NCBI GenBank assembly: GCA_934098705.1
Contig: CAKOPC010000001.1
Span: 248,001 to 312,000, forward strand
Source of the DNA: an uncultured Bacilli bacterium
GTDB lineage: Bacteria; Bacillota_I; Bacilli_A; RF39; UBA660
DNA length: 64,000 nt
Reading direction: 5' to 3'
This document shows, piece by piece, positions 9,903 to 19,432 of this stretch. A program made the position numbers and the translations under genes. The notes below the pieces were generated by a model. The model was not told the origin of the DNA and searched no databases. It was given only the letters and a program-made list of their open reading frames with translations. How positions within the stretch are numbered: the first letter of the stretch is position 1; every line of letters begins with the position of its first letter.

Positions 9903-10116
9903 TATTATCATACCTTTCTATATTTATTTTTTTCAAATCTAATTTTAATATATCATTAACCATTTTAGCAAGTGTTAAATCTTTATCATTTTTCCACTCA
10001 TTAACCAAATAGTTCCATATATCTTTTTCATTAACTAGCATTCCGTATTCTCTTACTTTAATACTAAGTGCTGGTTGTAATCTTTCATATAATTCTTCTT
10101 TACTTTTAAAATCCAT
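9892..10116 (-). CDS. ComN-like post-transcriptional regulator
   Basis: A 74-residue acidic protein with LQPALSIKVREYGMLV followed by DIWNYLVNEWK and KMVNDILKLDL. This matches the pattern of the Post_transc_reg family (Bacillus ComN), which acts on comE mRNA and localises with DivIVA. It lies between lepA and the ZIP gene and overlaps the latter. Assignment is by pattern only. Confidence 0.7.
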   Translation of the reverse strand: MDFKSKEELYERLQPALSIKVREYGMLVNEKDIWNYLVNEWKNDKDLTLAKMVNDILKLDLKKINIERYDNNDK

Positions 10117-10131
10117 AAAACAACTCCTAAA

Positions 10132-11928
10132 TTAATTCTCATCTACTTTTAATACTTCTAAGAAAGCATCACTTGGAAGTTCAACACTTCCTATCATTTT
10201 CATTTTCTTTTTTCCTTCTTTTTGTTTCTCTAAAAGTTTTCTCTTTCTTGAAACATCTCCGCCATAACATTTAGCAAGTACATCTTTTCTCATAGCCTTA
10301 ACAGTCTCTCTTGCAATAACTTTAGACCCTATCGCAGCCTGTATTGGCACTTCAAATAACTGCCTTGGAATTATATTTTTTAAATTAGCACAAATTACTC
10401 TGCCCCTTTCATAAGCAAAATCTTTATGTACTATAACACTTAAAGCATCAACAATTTCTCCATTTAATAAAATATCAAGTTTTACTAAATCACTTTTTCT
10501 ACTATCAACAAATTCATAATCAAATGAAGCATATCCTTTAGTGGCACTTTTTAATTTATTAAAGAAATCATAAACAACCTCAGCAAGTGGTAAATAATAT
10601 CTTAAGTTAACTCTAAATTTATCCAAATATTCTATTTCAATATAATTACCACGTTTATTTTGACATAATTCCATAACACTACCAACATATGTACTTGGCA
10701 TAAATATTGAAGCCTTTATATATGGTTCCTTTACTTCTTTTATTTGTTCCTTACTTGGAAGTTTACTTGGACTATCAACATAAATAGTATCACCATTTGT
10801 TAAAATAACTTCATATATAACACTTGGAATTGTTGCAATAATATCAATATTAAATTCTCTCTCTATTCTCTCTTTTAAAATATCAAGATGTAAAAGTCCT
10901 AAAAAACCACATCTAAATCCAAAGCCTAAAGCTTTTGATACTTCTGGAGTAAATGAAAGAGATGCATCACTTAATTTTAACTTTTCTAAAGCTTCTTTTA
11001 AATCTTCATACTTTTTAGAATCTATAGGGTAAATACCAGAATAAACCATTGGTTTTATTTCTTTATAACCAGGAAGTGCCATACTACAAGGATCATTTTC
11101 TAAAGTTATTGTATCTCCAACCCTAACATCACTAATACTTTTAATAGAACCTGTTATAAAACCAACTTCTCCAGCTTTTAAAACATTAGTTATTTTTTCA
11201 TAAGGAGTATGAACCCCAACATCAACAAGTTCATAACTTGCATTTGTCTTCATCATATAAATCTTATCTTTAGCCTTTAGCATACCATCAAATACTCTAA
11301 CTGATAAAACAACACCCTTATAAGGATCAAAATGAGAATCAAATATTAAAGCCTTAAGTTTATTACTATCTGTTTTAGGACATGGTACCTTTTTTATAAC
11401 TTCCTCTATAAGTTCTTTAATACCAGTTCCAAGTTTACCACTACATAAAAGTATTTCATCTTCTTTGAAACCTAAAGTATCCATTATTTCTTGTTTTACT
11501 CTATCAACCTCAGCATTTGGTAAATCTATTTTATTTATAACAGGAATAATTGTAAGATCATTATCAAGTGCCAAAAACAAATTAGCAAAAGTTTGAGCTT
11601 CAATACCTTGAGTTGCATCTATAACTAAAATAGCACCTTCACAAGCCTTTAAAGAACGTGATACCTCATATGTAAAATCAACATGACCTGGAGTATCTAT
11701 TAAATTAAGTAAATAATCCTCATTATTATATTTATAATTTAAAGAAACAGCATTAAGCTTAATTGTAATACCCCTTTCTCTTTCAAGTTCCATATTGTCA
11801 AGTAATTGGTTTTTCATATCCCTTTTACTTACTGCATTACACTCTTCTAAAATACGATCAGCAATAGTTGATTTACCATGATCTATATGTGCTATAATTG
11901 AAAAATTTCTAATATGTTTTAAATCCAT
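10132..11928 (-). CDS. lepA: Elongation factor 4 (LepA)
   Basis: A 598-residue translational GTPase: AHIDHGKSTIADRI (P-loop), RERGITIK (switch I), DTPGHVDF (G3), NKIDLP (G4). The LepA-specific C-terminal domain contains KCYGGDVSRKRKLLEKQKEG. It back-translocates stalled ribosomes. Length and motifs are complete. The ComN-like gene follows after 15 bp and is probably co-transcribed. Confidence 0.98.
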   Translation of the reverse strand: MDLKHIRNFSIIAHIDHGKSTIADRILEECNAVSKRDMKNQLLDNMELERERGITIKLNAVSLNYKYNNEDYLLNLIDTPGHVDFTYEVSRSLKACEGAILVIDATQGIEAQTFANLFLALDNDLTIIPVINKIDLPNAEVDRVKQEIMDTLGFKEDEILLCSGKLGTGIKELIEEVIKKVPCPKTDSNKLKALIFDSHFDPYKGVVLSVRVFDGMLKAKDKIYMMKTNASYELVDVGVHTPYEKITNVLKAGEVGFITGSIKSISDVRVGDTITLENDPCSMALPGYKEIKPMVYSGIYPIDSKKYEDLKEALEKLKLSDASLSFTPEVSKALGFGFRCGFLGLLHLDILKERIEREFNIDIIATIPSVIYEVILTNGDTIYVDSPSKLPSKEQIKEVKEPYIKASIFMPSTYVGSVMELCQNKRGNYIEIEYLDKFRVNLRYYLPLAEVVYDFFNKLKSATKGYASFDYEFVDSRKSDLVKLDILLNGEIVDALSVIVHKDFAYERGRVICANLKNIIPRQLFEVPIQAAIGSKVIARETVKAMRKDVLAKCYGGDVSRKRKLLEKQKEGKKKMKMIGSVELPSDAFLEVLKVDEN

Positions 11929-11977
11929 ACATCATCCCACCTACAAAATATTTTATCATAAAAATTATGATTTGTAC

Positions 11978-12006
11978 TTGTTTTTATTAAATTTTTACTC
12001 TATAAT
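11978..12006 (+). promoter_or_regulatory. Sigma-A promoter of the VUT transporter gene
   Basis: TTGTTT and TATAAT are separated by exactly 17 bp, 21 nt before the ATG at 12027. A strong AGGAGG site lies between them. Confidence 0.7.
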
Positions 12007-12026
12007 TTATATTATAGGAGGAAGAT

Positions 12027-12776
12027 ATGAAAAGGGAAAAGAATTTTTATTATTTTTTAATTATGATAATTTACATTATTTGCTTTGTAACATCATTTAT
12101 TGTAGCAACAAGAACAGTACAAATTGGTAATTTAACACCAACTGCATCTTTCTTAATTTATCCAATGACTTACTTCTTAGCAATTCTATTTTGTGAAAGA
12201 TATGGAAAACGTGAAACAAAGATGTTATTTAACTATTCAGTGTTTGCACTTATTATAATGGTTTTATTAATCACTATAACAAGTATGTTACCTGCTCTTG
12301 CAAATGATGGATTATATCCTATATTTAATTTAGATTACAGAATAGTATTCTCATCTATCACAGCATTTTATGTATCACAATATTTAAATCTTGAAATATA
12401 TCACTTTATAAGTGGTTTTAGAGGATTTAGATTTTTAATTGCTAGTGTAATTGCTGCAACTATTGATGGTTTATTATTTGTAAACTTAGCTTATTTAGGC
12501 TCTATTCCTTTTAAACTAGTAATTCAAAGATTTACAAGTCAATATGTAGTAAATGTATTTATGGTTATTATATACACAATTCTATTTACTTATATTATTG
12601 ATAGCGTTGTTGCTAAAAAGAATAAAGAATTAAGTGAAGAAATAGAAGAAGAAATTAAAAAACAAGAAAATCTAAAGGCTAGTGAACCTAAAAAAACTAA
12701 AGTTATTAAAAAAGATAATGAAACAAAAAAACCTAAAACAACTAAAAAAACAGTATCAAAAAAAGAAACTAAATAA
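12027..12776 (+). CDS. VUT-family (YhhQ-like) transporter, probably queuosine precursor
   Basis: A 249-residue protein with about six membrane helices and VUT family hallmarks: LIYPMTYFLAILFCERYGKRETK, and DGLLFVNLAYLG near residue 155. Members of this family take up queuine or preQ1. The last ~50 residues are an unusual hydrophilic, Lys/Glu-rich tail (EPKKTKVIKKDNETKKPK) not expected in the core family; it may be a nucleic-acid or ribosome contact, which is a guess. The gene has its own promoter and terminator. I see no preQ1 riboswitch in the short leader. Confidence 0.8.
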   Translation: MKREKNFYYFLIMIIYIICFVTSFIVATRTVQIGNLTPTASFLIYPMTYFLAILFCERYGKRETKMLFNYSVFALIIMVLLITITSMLPALANDGLYPIFNLDYRIVFSSITAFYVSQYLNLEIYHFISGFRGFRFLIASVIAATIDGLLFVNLAYLGSIPFKLVIQRFTSQYVVNVFMVIIYTILFTYIIDSVVAKKNKELSEEIEEEIKKQENLKASEPKKTKVIKKDNETKKPKTTKKTVSKKETK

Positions 12777-12790
12777 AGTTTCTTTTTTTT
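12760..12790 (+). terminator. Intrinsic terminator of the VUT gene
   Basis: AAAGAAACT and AAGTTTCTTT pair around the stop codon and run into a T8 stretch. The hairpin overlaps the final codons of the gene and abuts the convergent yneF. Confidence 0.75.
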
Positions 12791-13004
12791 ACATATATTT
12801 ATTCATCTGTTTCATCATTTGATTTACTTGCTTTTGTGTTGGTGTTCTACCCATTCCTGACATCATAACTTTTATCATTTCCTCATTTATAGGGGGATTC
12901 TTCTTTAAATATTTCTTCATAACAAAACGTGCTACAAAAAAACCAATAACAAGTCCTGGAATAAGTCCAACAACAATCATTAATATATCATGACCTAAAC
13001 TCAT
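12789..13004 (-). CDS. yneF: YneF-family (UPF0154) membrane protein
   Basis: A 71-residue protein with one N-terminal membrane helix (GLIPGLVIGFFVARFVMKKY). It is followed by the diagnostic KKNPPINEEMIKVMMSGMG and the conserved QKQVNQMMKQMNK tail. Function is unknown. The start is at MSLGHD (13004), directly after GGAGGTAATAAA; the longer frame lacks an RBS. It sits just downstream of the sirA-like gene, as in Bacillus subtilis (yneE-yneF). Confidence 0.92.
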   Translation of the reverse strand: MSLGHDILMIVVGLIPGLVIGFFVARFVMKKYLKKNPPINEEMIKVMMSGMGRTPTQKQVNQMMKQMNKYM

Positions 13005-13049
13005 TTTATTACCTCCATACAAGATTATTATATATTAAATTATGCGTAA

Positions 13050-13484
13050 TTACAACGTTTTATTACAAATTTTAACATCACTAATAAAGAAAAATTCTTG
13101 TTCTTTAAAATTACATACAAATAAATTTTTATTATAATTTTTAAGATCTTCTAAAAAAGAAGAAGAACTTGTATTTGTCTGTATTCTAATACTTGATGGT
13201 TTTACCTTTAAAATACTTATTTCATTTAAAAATAGATTATTAATTATATGTTCATCATTTGTATAACTATACATTATCTTATCTTTATATTTATTATATA
13301 AAAACTCATTAACATCATCTTTATTAAAGAAATTGCTTATCTGTGAAAACAAATTATAACCATACATCTTATCCATTTCTTTCATATAATATATACGATT
13401 AAAAATATAAAATAAATCACTACTTTTACTAGAATATAACTTTACAAATTCATCTCTAATTAAAAATACATAATATTCTTTCAT
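13050..13484 (-). CDS. sirA: SirA-like sporulation inhibitor of replication
   Basis: A 144-residue protein starting at MKEYYVFLIRDEF, which resembles the N-terminus of SirA (YneE), the protein that binds DnaA domain I and blocks replication initiation in sporulating cells. Length matches (about 148). Sequence similarity beyond the first ~20 residues is weak; the adjacent yneF in the Bacillus order is the strongest support. The start is set at the ATG at 13484, after GGTGAT. Confidence 0.7.
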   Translation of the reverse strand: MKEYYVFLIRDEFVKLYSSKSSDLFYIFNRIYYMKEMDKMYGYNLFSQISNFFNKDDVNEFLYNKYKDKIMYSYTNDEHIINNLFLNEISILKVKPSSIRIQTNTSSSSFLEDLKNYNKNLFVCNFKEQEFFFISDVKICNKTL

Positions 13485-13553
13485 CCTAATCACCAAAATA
13501 ATTATAGCAATTAAAAACAAAAAATTATGTCAAATAATGGCTAATAAAAATTA

Positions 13554-14048
13554 TTATTTATTTAAAGCATCATAGAAAAAAGCATTAGCTTCGAACTTGT
13601 TATTTTTATATAAATCAAGTATTTCTTTAGCACTTAAAAATGCAAAACCTTCTACCTCTTCCTCTTGAATAGATACTTTAATATCTTTTGATAACGGAGC
13701 ATAAAAAATTAAAACATCAAGTATATCAGGACATCCTTTATAATATCTTAAAGTACTACCAACAAGTTCATGTTTAAATGATGTGATATCAACACCTGTT
13801 TCTTCTTTGGCTTCCCTTATTGCTGCATCTAAAGAATTTTCTGTTGCTAAAGCAGATCCTCCAGTACATTCAAAAAGGTGAGCAAATGACTTATTTTTAC
13901 ACCTTTTTGTAACTAAAAACTTATCATCAGCTGTCTTTATCCAAACATTAACAACAAGATGAAACTCATCATCATTTAACTTTTCTCCCCTTTTTATAGT
14001 ACCAATCTTATTTCTGTTTTTATCATATACATCCCATAATTCTTCCAT
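13554..14048 (-). CDS. Nudix hydrolase
   Basis: A 164-residue protein with a full Nudix box: GGSALATENSLDAAIREAKE then ETGV (residues ~79-102). That is the G-x5-E-x7-REUXEE pattern that binds Mg2+ for nucleoside-diphosphate-X cleavage. The N-terminus (ELWDVYDKNRNKIGTIKRGE) resembles IPP-isomerase-like/YfcD-type Nudix proteins, but the substrate cannot be read from sequence. Confidence 0.85.
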   Translation of the reverse strand: MEELWDVYDKNRNKIGTIKRGEKLNDDEFHLVVNVWIKTADDKFLVTKRCKNKSFAHLFECTGGSALATENSLDAAIREAKEETGVDITSFKHELVGSTLRYYKGCPDILDVLIFYAPLSKDIKVSIQEEEVEGFAFLSAKEILDLYKNNKFEANAFFYDALNK

Positions 14049-14063
14049 AAAATATTCCTTTCT

Positions 14064-14324
14064 CTACTTTATTTCAACAATAGTTTCTCCATCATTATAT
14101 ATATTAAGTTTAAAATCTACAACACTTCTATTATTTTTTAAATACTTATGTAATTCTCTTTTTAATATTCCACTACCTTTACCATGAATTATCCCTATTA
14201 AATAATTTTTCATAGCTTTATTTTCCTTTATAAAACCATCTACTAAAACAATCATTTCAAATGATGTTTTACCATGTAAATCTAATTTTGGTATATTTCT
14301 ATACAAATAATAATACTCTATCAT
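14064..14324 (-). CDS. Stand-alone Smr domain protein
   Basis: An 86-residue protein made of one Smr (MutS2 C-terminal) domain: KLDLHGKTSFEMI, then GIIHGKGSGILK, both family signatures. Smr domains are endonucleases that cut nicked/branched DNA or mRNA in collided ribosomes. The MutS2 ATPase part is absent. The start is taken at the ATG at 14324 after GGAGG. Direct role unknown. Confidence 0.85.
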   Translation of the reverse strand: MIEYYYLYRNIPKLDLHGKTSFEMIVLVDGFIKENKAMKNYLIGIIHGKGSGILKRELHKYLKNNRSVVDFKLNIYNDGETIVEIK

Positions 14325-14369
14325 TTGAAACCTCCATACTAACAAACAAATTAATTTTATCATAAAGCA

Positions 14370-14400
14370 AAAGAAAACTCCATCAAAAAATGAAGTTCTA
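14370..14400 (-). terminator. Intrinsic terminator after the hybrid kinase gene
   Basis: On the minus strand GAACTTCAT pairs with ATGGAGTTTTC (one bulge), followed by a T-rich run, directly after the gene ending at 14406. Confidence 0.6.
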
Positions 14401-14405
14401 ATATT

Positions 14406-16190
14406 TTATTTATATGTTTCTTTTATCCTTTTTATTTCTTTTTTATAATCATTTTTCAATAAAAAATCAGCAAAAGAATAATTATCAATATAATTTTGTT
14501 TAATGAATTCTTTATCTTTATTAAGCATAATAATTTTTACTAAGTTGTTCAATTTCAATTCATCAATTTTTTTTATTAAAGTAACAGCACTACTACCTAT
14601 CATTTCATCATCAATTAATAAAATATCAAATTTTTCTTCACCAGATAATTTTTTTATTGCATCATCTCCGTACATAACAGATGTCACTTCATAATTATAT
14701 TTTTTTAATTCACTGGATATAATTGATAATTCTTTATAGTCATCATCTAATAATAAAATCTTCTTTTTATTTGAGATTTTTTTAGCAAGTGAAGATATAA
14801 TTCCCTCAGCAGATTCTTGTTCTATTACCTGATTTATAATTACTTTAAATATAGTTCCATTTTCATATGTTTTTATTAAAAATGTACCATCTAACAAATC
14901 AATGATTTTTTTGACAATATCATAGCTAACATTTATATTATCAAAATCACTTAAATTATCTTCAGTTATTTGCAACTTACTACTTAATATTTTATTTATA
15001 TCAGTCAAAGACAATTTAATAGAAGAATCATTAATAGTAATTATTAATCTACATATATCATTTTTAACTAAATATGAAATGTCCAAATCGACAACACTAT
15101 TAATTTTTTTATTATTTAATAATAAAGAACATATTATTTGTTTTAATTTTGCTGAATCACCATATAATCTAGAAGGAAGTGTATTATCAATACTATATTT
15201 AAAGTCTACTGTTTCATCTAATTTACTTTTTACAATATATATAATTTGATTAAATATATTGTAAACATCATAAGAAGCATCATACAACTTTAGATTTTTC
15301 TTATCTAAAGCAGAAATGCTTAAGACATCATCAACAGTGTTAACCAAATCTTTAGATATTTCATAAATATCAGCAATTTTCTCATTAATGATTTTTTTAT
15401 CATCAGTTTTTAAAATAATATCACTATATGATTTTATCTTTTTTATAGGATTTCTAACATCCGCAGTAATTTTAAAAAGCATGTTAGCTCTTTCTTCAAA
15501 TCCAAATTCAACAAGTTCTCTATTTTTATTATATTCCTCTAAAATTTTTAAATCTGGGTTTTCTATTGTAAAAAACATAATTAATTCTATATAAACAATA
15601 ACGCCAGGAATAATTATAAGATTGGGAATATTTTTTTGAATAAAGGCTGCAACAATACCCATAAAAATCAAAACAAACAAAGGAACAGCTTTTTTTGAAT
15701 ACCCATTTTTTATTGTGCGAACAGATTCAATTAAACTTAAACTAATGTAAATTCCACAAATAGTATACACAAAATTAACACATAACCCAACTGCATATCC
15801 TTCTGTTGGAGATATAATAACATCAAACGGTAAAAAAAATGTTAATATAGTGAAAACAATATTTAAACCAATAACAATATTATTTATATAATTTAGCTTT
15901 TTATTTCCTTTTAAATTTATAAAAACAAAATATAAAAAAAATAATGATGACCACCAAAAATATAGTGGTAAATCAATATGATTTAAAAATTTTAAAAATG
16001 ATAAATCTCCTTTTTCTAAATTATAACCTGTGTAAATCCCAATAATATTAAAAATAATATTTAAACTGCTAATTATCATTAAATATTTATAAATATTAGT
16101 TTCAGCACTATCAATCCTTTTTTTACTATAAAAAACAATTTGTAATAACGCAAGTAAAAAAAATGAAAAAATAGGTAAAATTAGATTCAT
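14406..16190 (-). CDS. Membrane hybrid histidine kinase, phospho-acceptor His missing
   Basis: 594 residues. Roughly seven membrane helices (1-210) are followed by a HisKA-like helix pair, a HATPase-like domain (~280-455) and a receiver domain (~475-594). In the H-box, where SHEIRNP is expected, the sequence is TADVRNP with Ala243 in place of His. The N- and G-boxes of the ATPase are also weak (LLLNNKK, ENGTIFK). The receiver keeps its acidic pair (LLLDDD) and an Asp in DILLIDDEM. It therefore looks like a pseudokinase that senses a membrane signal and passes it through the receiver or by protein contacts. It shares a strand with the acyltransferase and PfkB-SIS genes upstream. Confidence 0.8.
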   Translation of the reverse strand: MNLILPIFSFFLLALLQIVFYSKKRIDSAETNIYKYLMIISSLNIIFNIIGIYTGYNLEKGDLSFLKFLNHIDLPLYFWWSSLFFLYFVFINLKGNKKLNYINNIVIGLNIVFTILTFFLPFDVIISPTEGYAVGLCVNFVYTICGIYISLSLIESVRTIKNGYSKKAVPLFVLIFMGIVAAFIQKNIPNLIIIPGVIVYIELIMFFTIENPDLKILEEYNKNRELVEFGFEERANMLFKITADVRNPIKKIKSYSDIILKTDDKKIINEKIADIYEISKDLVNTVDDVLSISALDKKNLKLYDASYDVYNIFNQIIYIVKSKLDETVDFKYSIDNTLPSRLYGDSAKLKQIICSLLLNNKKINSVVDLDISYLVKNDICRLIITINDSSIKLSLTDINKILSSKLQITEDNLSDFDNINVSYDIVKKIIDLLDGTFLIKTYENGTIFKVIINQVIEQESAEGIISSLAKKISNKKKILLLDDDYKELSIISSELKKYNYEVTSVMYGDDAIKKLSGEEKFDILLIDDEMIGSSAVTLIKKIDELKLNNLVKIIMLNKDKEFIKQNYIDNYSFADFLLKNDYKKEIKRIKETYK

Positions 16191-16209
16191 ATATACAACC
16201 CCTTATATC

Positions 16210-17190
16210 TTATTTTTTTAAAACTCTTTCATTATAGCCAAAACCAAAGCTATCTTTAAGTTCCTCTTCTCCAAATGTAATTCCTTGATATCCATCATGT
16301 TCTGCAGTAATTCTTTCAACTACTGTATTACTATTTGCATCTTTATACATCTTACAATTAAATTCTTGAAAAAACTGATATTTATCTTCTTTTGGAGTAA
16401 AAATAAACTGTGATTCAAACGTTCTTACATTTTTCATGTCATCTCTTGCTCTTTTATACACTGAATATCTATTTTTTATATCATTATCCCAAACCCCTTC
16501 CTGTAAAAGAGCTCTTTTTTCATAATAATATGGTACATTATCCACCATAGTACAGCAAACATTTTTACCTTTTTTATACTCCTCTTCATAGAACTTTTCC
16601 ATAAGTTCATACATCATAGATGCCATAATATTTCTTAATTCATCAATAGATTTAACTAAGTCATTTGTAGGTTTAAATGGAACACCTATTTTTGTATACC
16701 TTTTATCCTTTGTAAAATAAGTTACAACAGGCACTATACTTTTACCAGATTCTAAAGACATTTTAATACATCCATAATTCATAGGCATCATTAATTGATT
16801 TGGAGATAAATTCCAAGTTGCTTCTGGATACACAGCAAAATTCTTTCCTCTTTTTAAAATTTCAATTATATTATTATATGCATGTTCCCTACTAATTTTA
16901 TCTGTCCTTTTTACCCATTGTACTCCATTTAACTCTAACCCAAGTCCATCAATAGTGTATTTATCTTCATCACTAACAAGTAAATAAAAATGCTTATCAA
17001 CGGCTTGTCCAAGAGTTGGTATGTCTTCTATACAAGCATGATTTGCTACAATTAGATAATTTCCATCAGCAGGAAAAGTACCATCAACCACTAATTCTCC
17101 TGTTGTTTTTTGCTTCATCATTTTTATAAGATTTGGATGAATAATTTCTTTTATTTTTTCAAATTTTAAAGCTTTTATATTTTTTTTCAT
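16210..17190 (-). CDS. PlsC-like 1-acylglycerol-3-phosphate acyltransferase family
   Basis: A protein of about 326 residues with the acyltransferase block I NHACIEDIPT (NHx4D) and block III YPEATWN, a variant of FPEGTRS. It probably acylates a glycerolipid at the membrane. The C-terminal ~120 residues after the catalytic domain are extra and unrecognised. The start is at the ATG at 17190 after AGGTGG. It follows the PfkB-SIS gene by about 45 bp. Confidence 0.8.
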   Translation of the reverse strand: MKKNIKALKFEKIKEIIHPNLIKMMKQKTTGELVVDGTFPADGNYLIVANHACIEDIPTLGQAVDKHFYLLVSDEDKYTIDGLGLELNGVQWVKRTDKISREHAYNNIIEILKRGKNFAVYPEATWNLSPNQLMMPMNYGCIKMSLESGKSIVPVVTYFTKDKRYTKIGVPFKPTNDLVKSIDELRNIMASMMYELMEKFYEEEYKKGKNVCCTMVDNVPYYYEKRALLQEGVWDNDIKNRYSVYKRARDDMKNVRTFESQFIFTPKEDKYQFFQEFNCKMYKDANSNTVVERITAEHDGYQGITFGEEELKDSFGFGYNERVLKK

Positions 17191-17236
17191 AATAACCACC
17201 TGTTTCTAAGCTTATTATAGCATAAAAATTCAATTT

Positions 17237-19195
17237 TTACAAATCCCCCTTATAAAAATATATTTTCATAGCATCATTTGAATATTTTGGTTTAGAAACA
17301 TCAATATCAAGATATTTTCCAAAATAATATATTATATATTGAGAAGCAATTAATAAATCAAACTCCGCTAAAATACCATTATAAGCACTTTCAATAACAA
17401 TATTATTATTCCCTAAATAATCCAAAAGCTCTTCTTCATATTTACTTGTTTTATTCTGTTTAAAATATATAGAGTAATTATTCATTAAATTTTCATAATT
17501 TACAAATCTTCCATGTGAAAAATTTTTCTTTTCATGAATAATACAATTAATAATACCTGATTCAATAAAATTACTTTCTAAATCATAACATGCACTATCA
17601 GTAAAATCTCCCCTAAAAATATTAATTAGTCCCTTATCTTTTATTTTTTTTGCAAAATCAAATTTTAAAAATATTTCATTTAAATAATTATTCCAGTTTA
17701 AACAACAATTTCTTATAAATTTTTCAACATCAAAATCCGCAATAAATTCATTACAATAATACTTCAAAAAGATTGCTGCTGGAGATACACTTCCTTCAAA
17801 CGATAAAAATCCTCTTTCTTTTCCTTTATTTGATGAAGTTCTATAACTAAGTATATTATTTTTCATAATACCAGTTTTTAATACAATTTTTTGTATTTCT
17901 CCTTTAGTAATAACATAAATATCATTTTTATTCATATCTTTTACACTATTAATAATATCATTTGTTGTACCAGAGTATGAAAATAATAACACCTTATTTA
18001 TAAACTTATTGTTTCTATATAAAACATCTCTTGGATACATTGCATATGTATTAGAACCATACATTAAATTAATAACTTTTGAAGCAAAATATGCCCCAGC
18101 ATATGAACCTCCTGTACCAATAAATAAATAGTTATTATCTCCATTAAAATTAATATTTTTCATTTTTTCATAAACAGACGAATTAATAGCATTTATAATT
18201 CTAGTTTCTAAATTATTTATATTTATATTGCAACGTTTAATTTTTTTTCTTTCTTTATATGAGAAAATAGTGCAAGTACAATTATTATTTATTTTTTTCA
18301 CTTTAAATAATGTATTAATATGTCCTCTTGCACCTATTTTAGAAACAACTTTAGCAGTTAATTTATTAGAATTTTCAAACCACTTCTTAAATAATTTTTC
18401 ATCATATTTAAAATTGGTATTAATACACTCTTTTATTATACTAGCTAAAAAAGCATCACCTGCTCCTGTTTCATCTAAAGTATCGGCTGTTTTTGTTAAA
18501 TCAAAATCATATGAAATATTATTATATATAAAAGTTGCACCATTAATACCTTTTGTAATAGTCATAAATTTTGGTTTTAATACTTTAAATAAATCTACAC
18601 TTTCTTTTAAATTAAATCTATCTAATAAATATTTAAAAACTCTTTCATTTAAATTTATAATTTCAAACTTATTAAAAAGTTTTGATATTATTTTCTCACT
18701 TGTTAACTCTTCAAATTCTAAATATTGCCCTAAATCAATTATTTTTATATTAGTAGTATTATCAATAATTAAACAATTCTTACTATTTAAATTATCAAAT
18801 ATTAATATATCATCATTATTTATATTTTTTAGTATTTCATAAGTATCAATATTACTATCTAAATACCATCTTTTATTATCACAAAAAGGACATCTTTTCT
18901 TAGAGGTAAATAAAAGTTTTCCATCGTTTTCTTTACAAGACACATGAAAAGTACGAGTTTCTACATTATCTAAAACTTTAATATGACTAACATCTACTTT
19001 TAAATCTTCCAAACTTTTAATGGCTAACATCCCCTGTATATCATTACCACATACTCCAAAAACTGCTGTTGGAATTTTAAATTTTGCTAAATTAGCAATA
19101 ATATTATGTGATGTCATGCCACCATTTACCCCTATTAACTTATCATTTTTATAATAATAATCTAAAACAAGATCACCAATACTTACTACTCTCAT
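17237..19195 (-). CDS. Fused PfkB sugar kinase - SIS sugar isomerase/deglycase
   Basis: 652 residues. Residues 1-~300 are a PfkB/ribokinase fold, starting MRVVSIGDLVLDYY with an early GGMTSHN and the anion-hole signature DETGAGDAF (241-249). A single CPFC (102-105) sits in an odd insert. Residues ~355-640 are a SIS domain (IGTGGSYAGAYFASKVINL, then LFSYSGTTND). Kinase and phosphosugar-acting SIS proteins usually occur as separate genes, for instance the fructosamine kinase/deglycase pair FrlD/FrlB. A fused enzyme that phosphorylates a sugar adduct and then isomerises or cleaves it is a reasonable inference; the substrate is unknown. Confidence 0.85.
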   Translation of the reverse strand: MRVVSIGDLVLDYYYKNDKLIGVNGGMTSHNIIANLAKFKIPTAVFGVCGNDIQGMLAIKSLEDLKVDVSHIKVLDNVETRTFHVSCKENDGKLLFTSKKRCPFCDNKRWYLDSNIDTYEILKNINNDDILIFDNLNSKNCLIIDNTTNIKIIDLGQYLEFEELTSEKIISKLFNKFEIINLNERVFKYLLDRFNLKESVDLFKVLKPKFMTITKGINGATFIYNNISYDFDLTKTADTLDETGAGDAFLASIIKECINTNFKYDEKLFKKWFENSNKLTAKVVSKIGARGHINTLFKVKKINNNCTCTIFSYKERKKIKRCNININNLETRIINAINSSVYEKMKNINFNGDNNYLFIGTGGSYAGAYFASKVINLMYGSNTYAMYPRDVLYRNNKFINKVLLFSYSGTTNDIINSVKDMNKNDIYVITKGEIQKIVLKTGIMKNNILSYRTSSNKGKERGFLSFEGSVSPAAIFLKYYCNEFIADFDVEKFIRNCCLNWNNYLNEIFLKFDFAKKIKDKGLINIFRGDFTDSACYDLESNFIESGIINCIIHEKKNFSHGRFVNYENLMNNYSIYFKQNKTSKYEEELLDYLGNNNIVIESAYNGILAEFDLLIASQYIIYYFGKYLDIDVSKPKYSNDAMKIYFYKGDL

Positions 19196-19381
19196 TTTAA
19201 TAATCTCCTCATAAATAATTATAGCATAATTACCTAATAGTTTCTATTTATTATTACACCACCTGAAAACAAAAATATTCTGCACTAATAAATATGTTTA
19301 ATACGGTAGCAACACCTAATCCACTCATTTTTAATATTTATTACAGTCATAAATCATTAATCACAATAAAATTGCTTTTAT

Positions 19382-19410
19382 TTTACTTTTTAATCAATGA
19401 ATGATATAAT
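19382..19410 (+). promoter_or_regulatory. Promoter of the interrupted ORF
   Basis: TTTACT and TATAAT with 17 bp between them, ending 22 nt before the ATG at 19433. A GAAGGG RBS follows. Confidence 0.5.
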
Positions 19411-19432
19411 AGTTAAATAAGAAGGGATGTTT

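Noticed and set aside
18228..18842. 204-codon plus-strand ORF
   Set aside because: It is the antisense shadow of the PfkB-SIS gene; composition and lack of RBS argue against coding.
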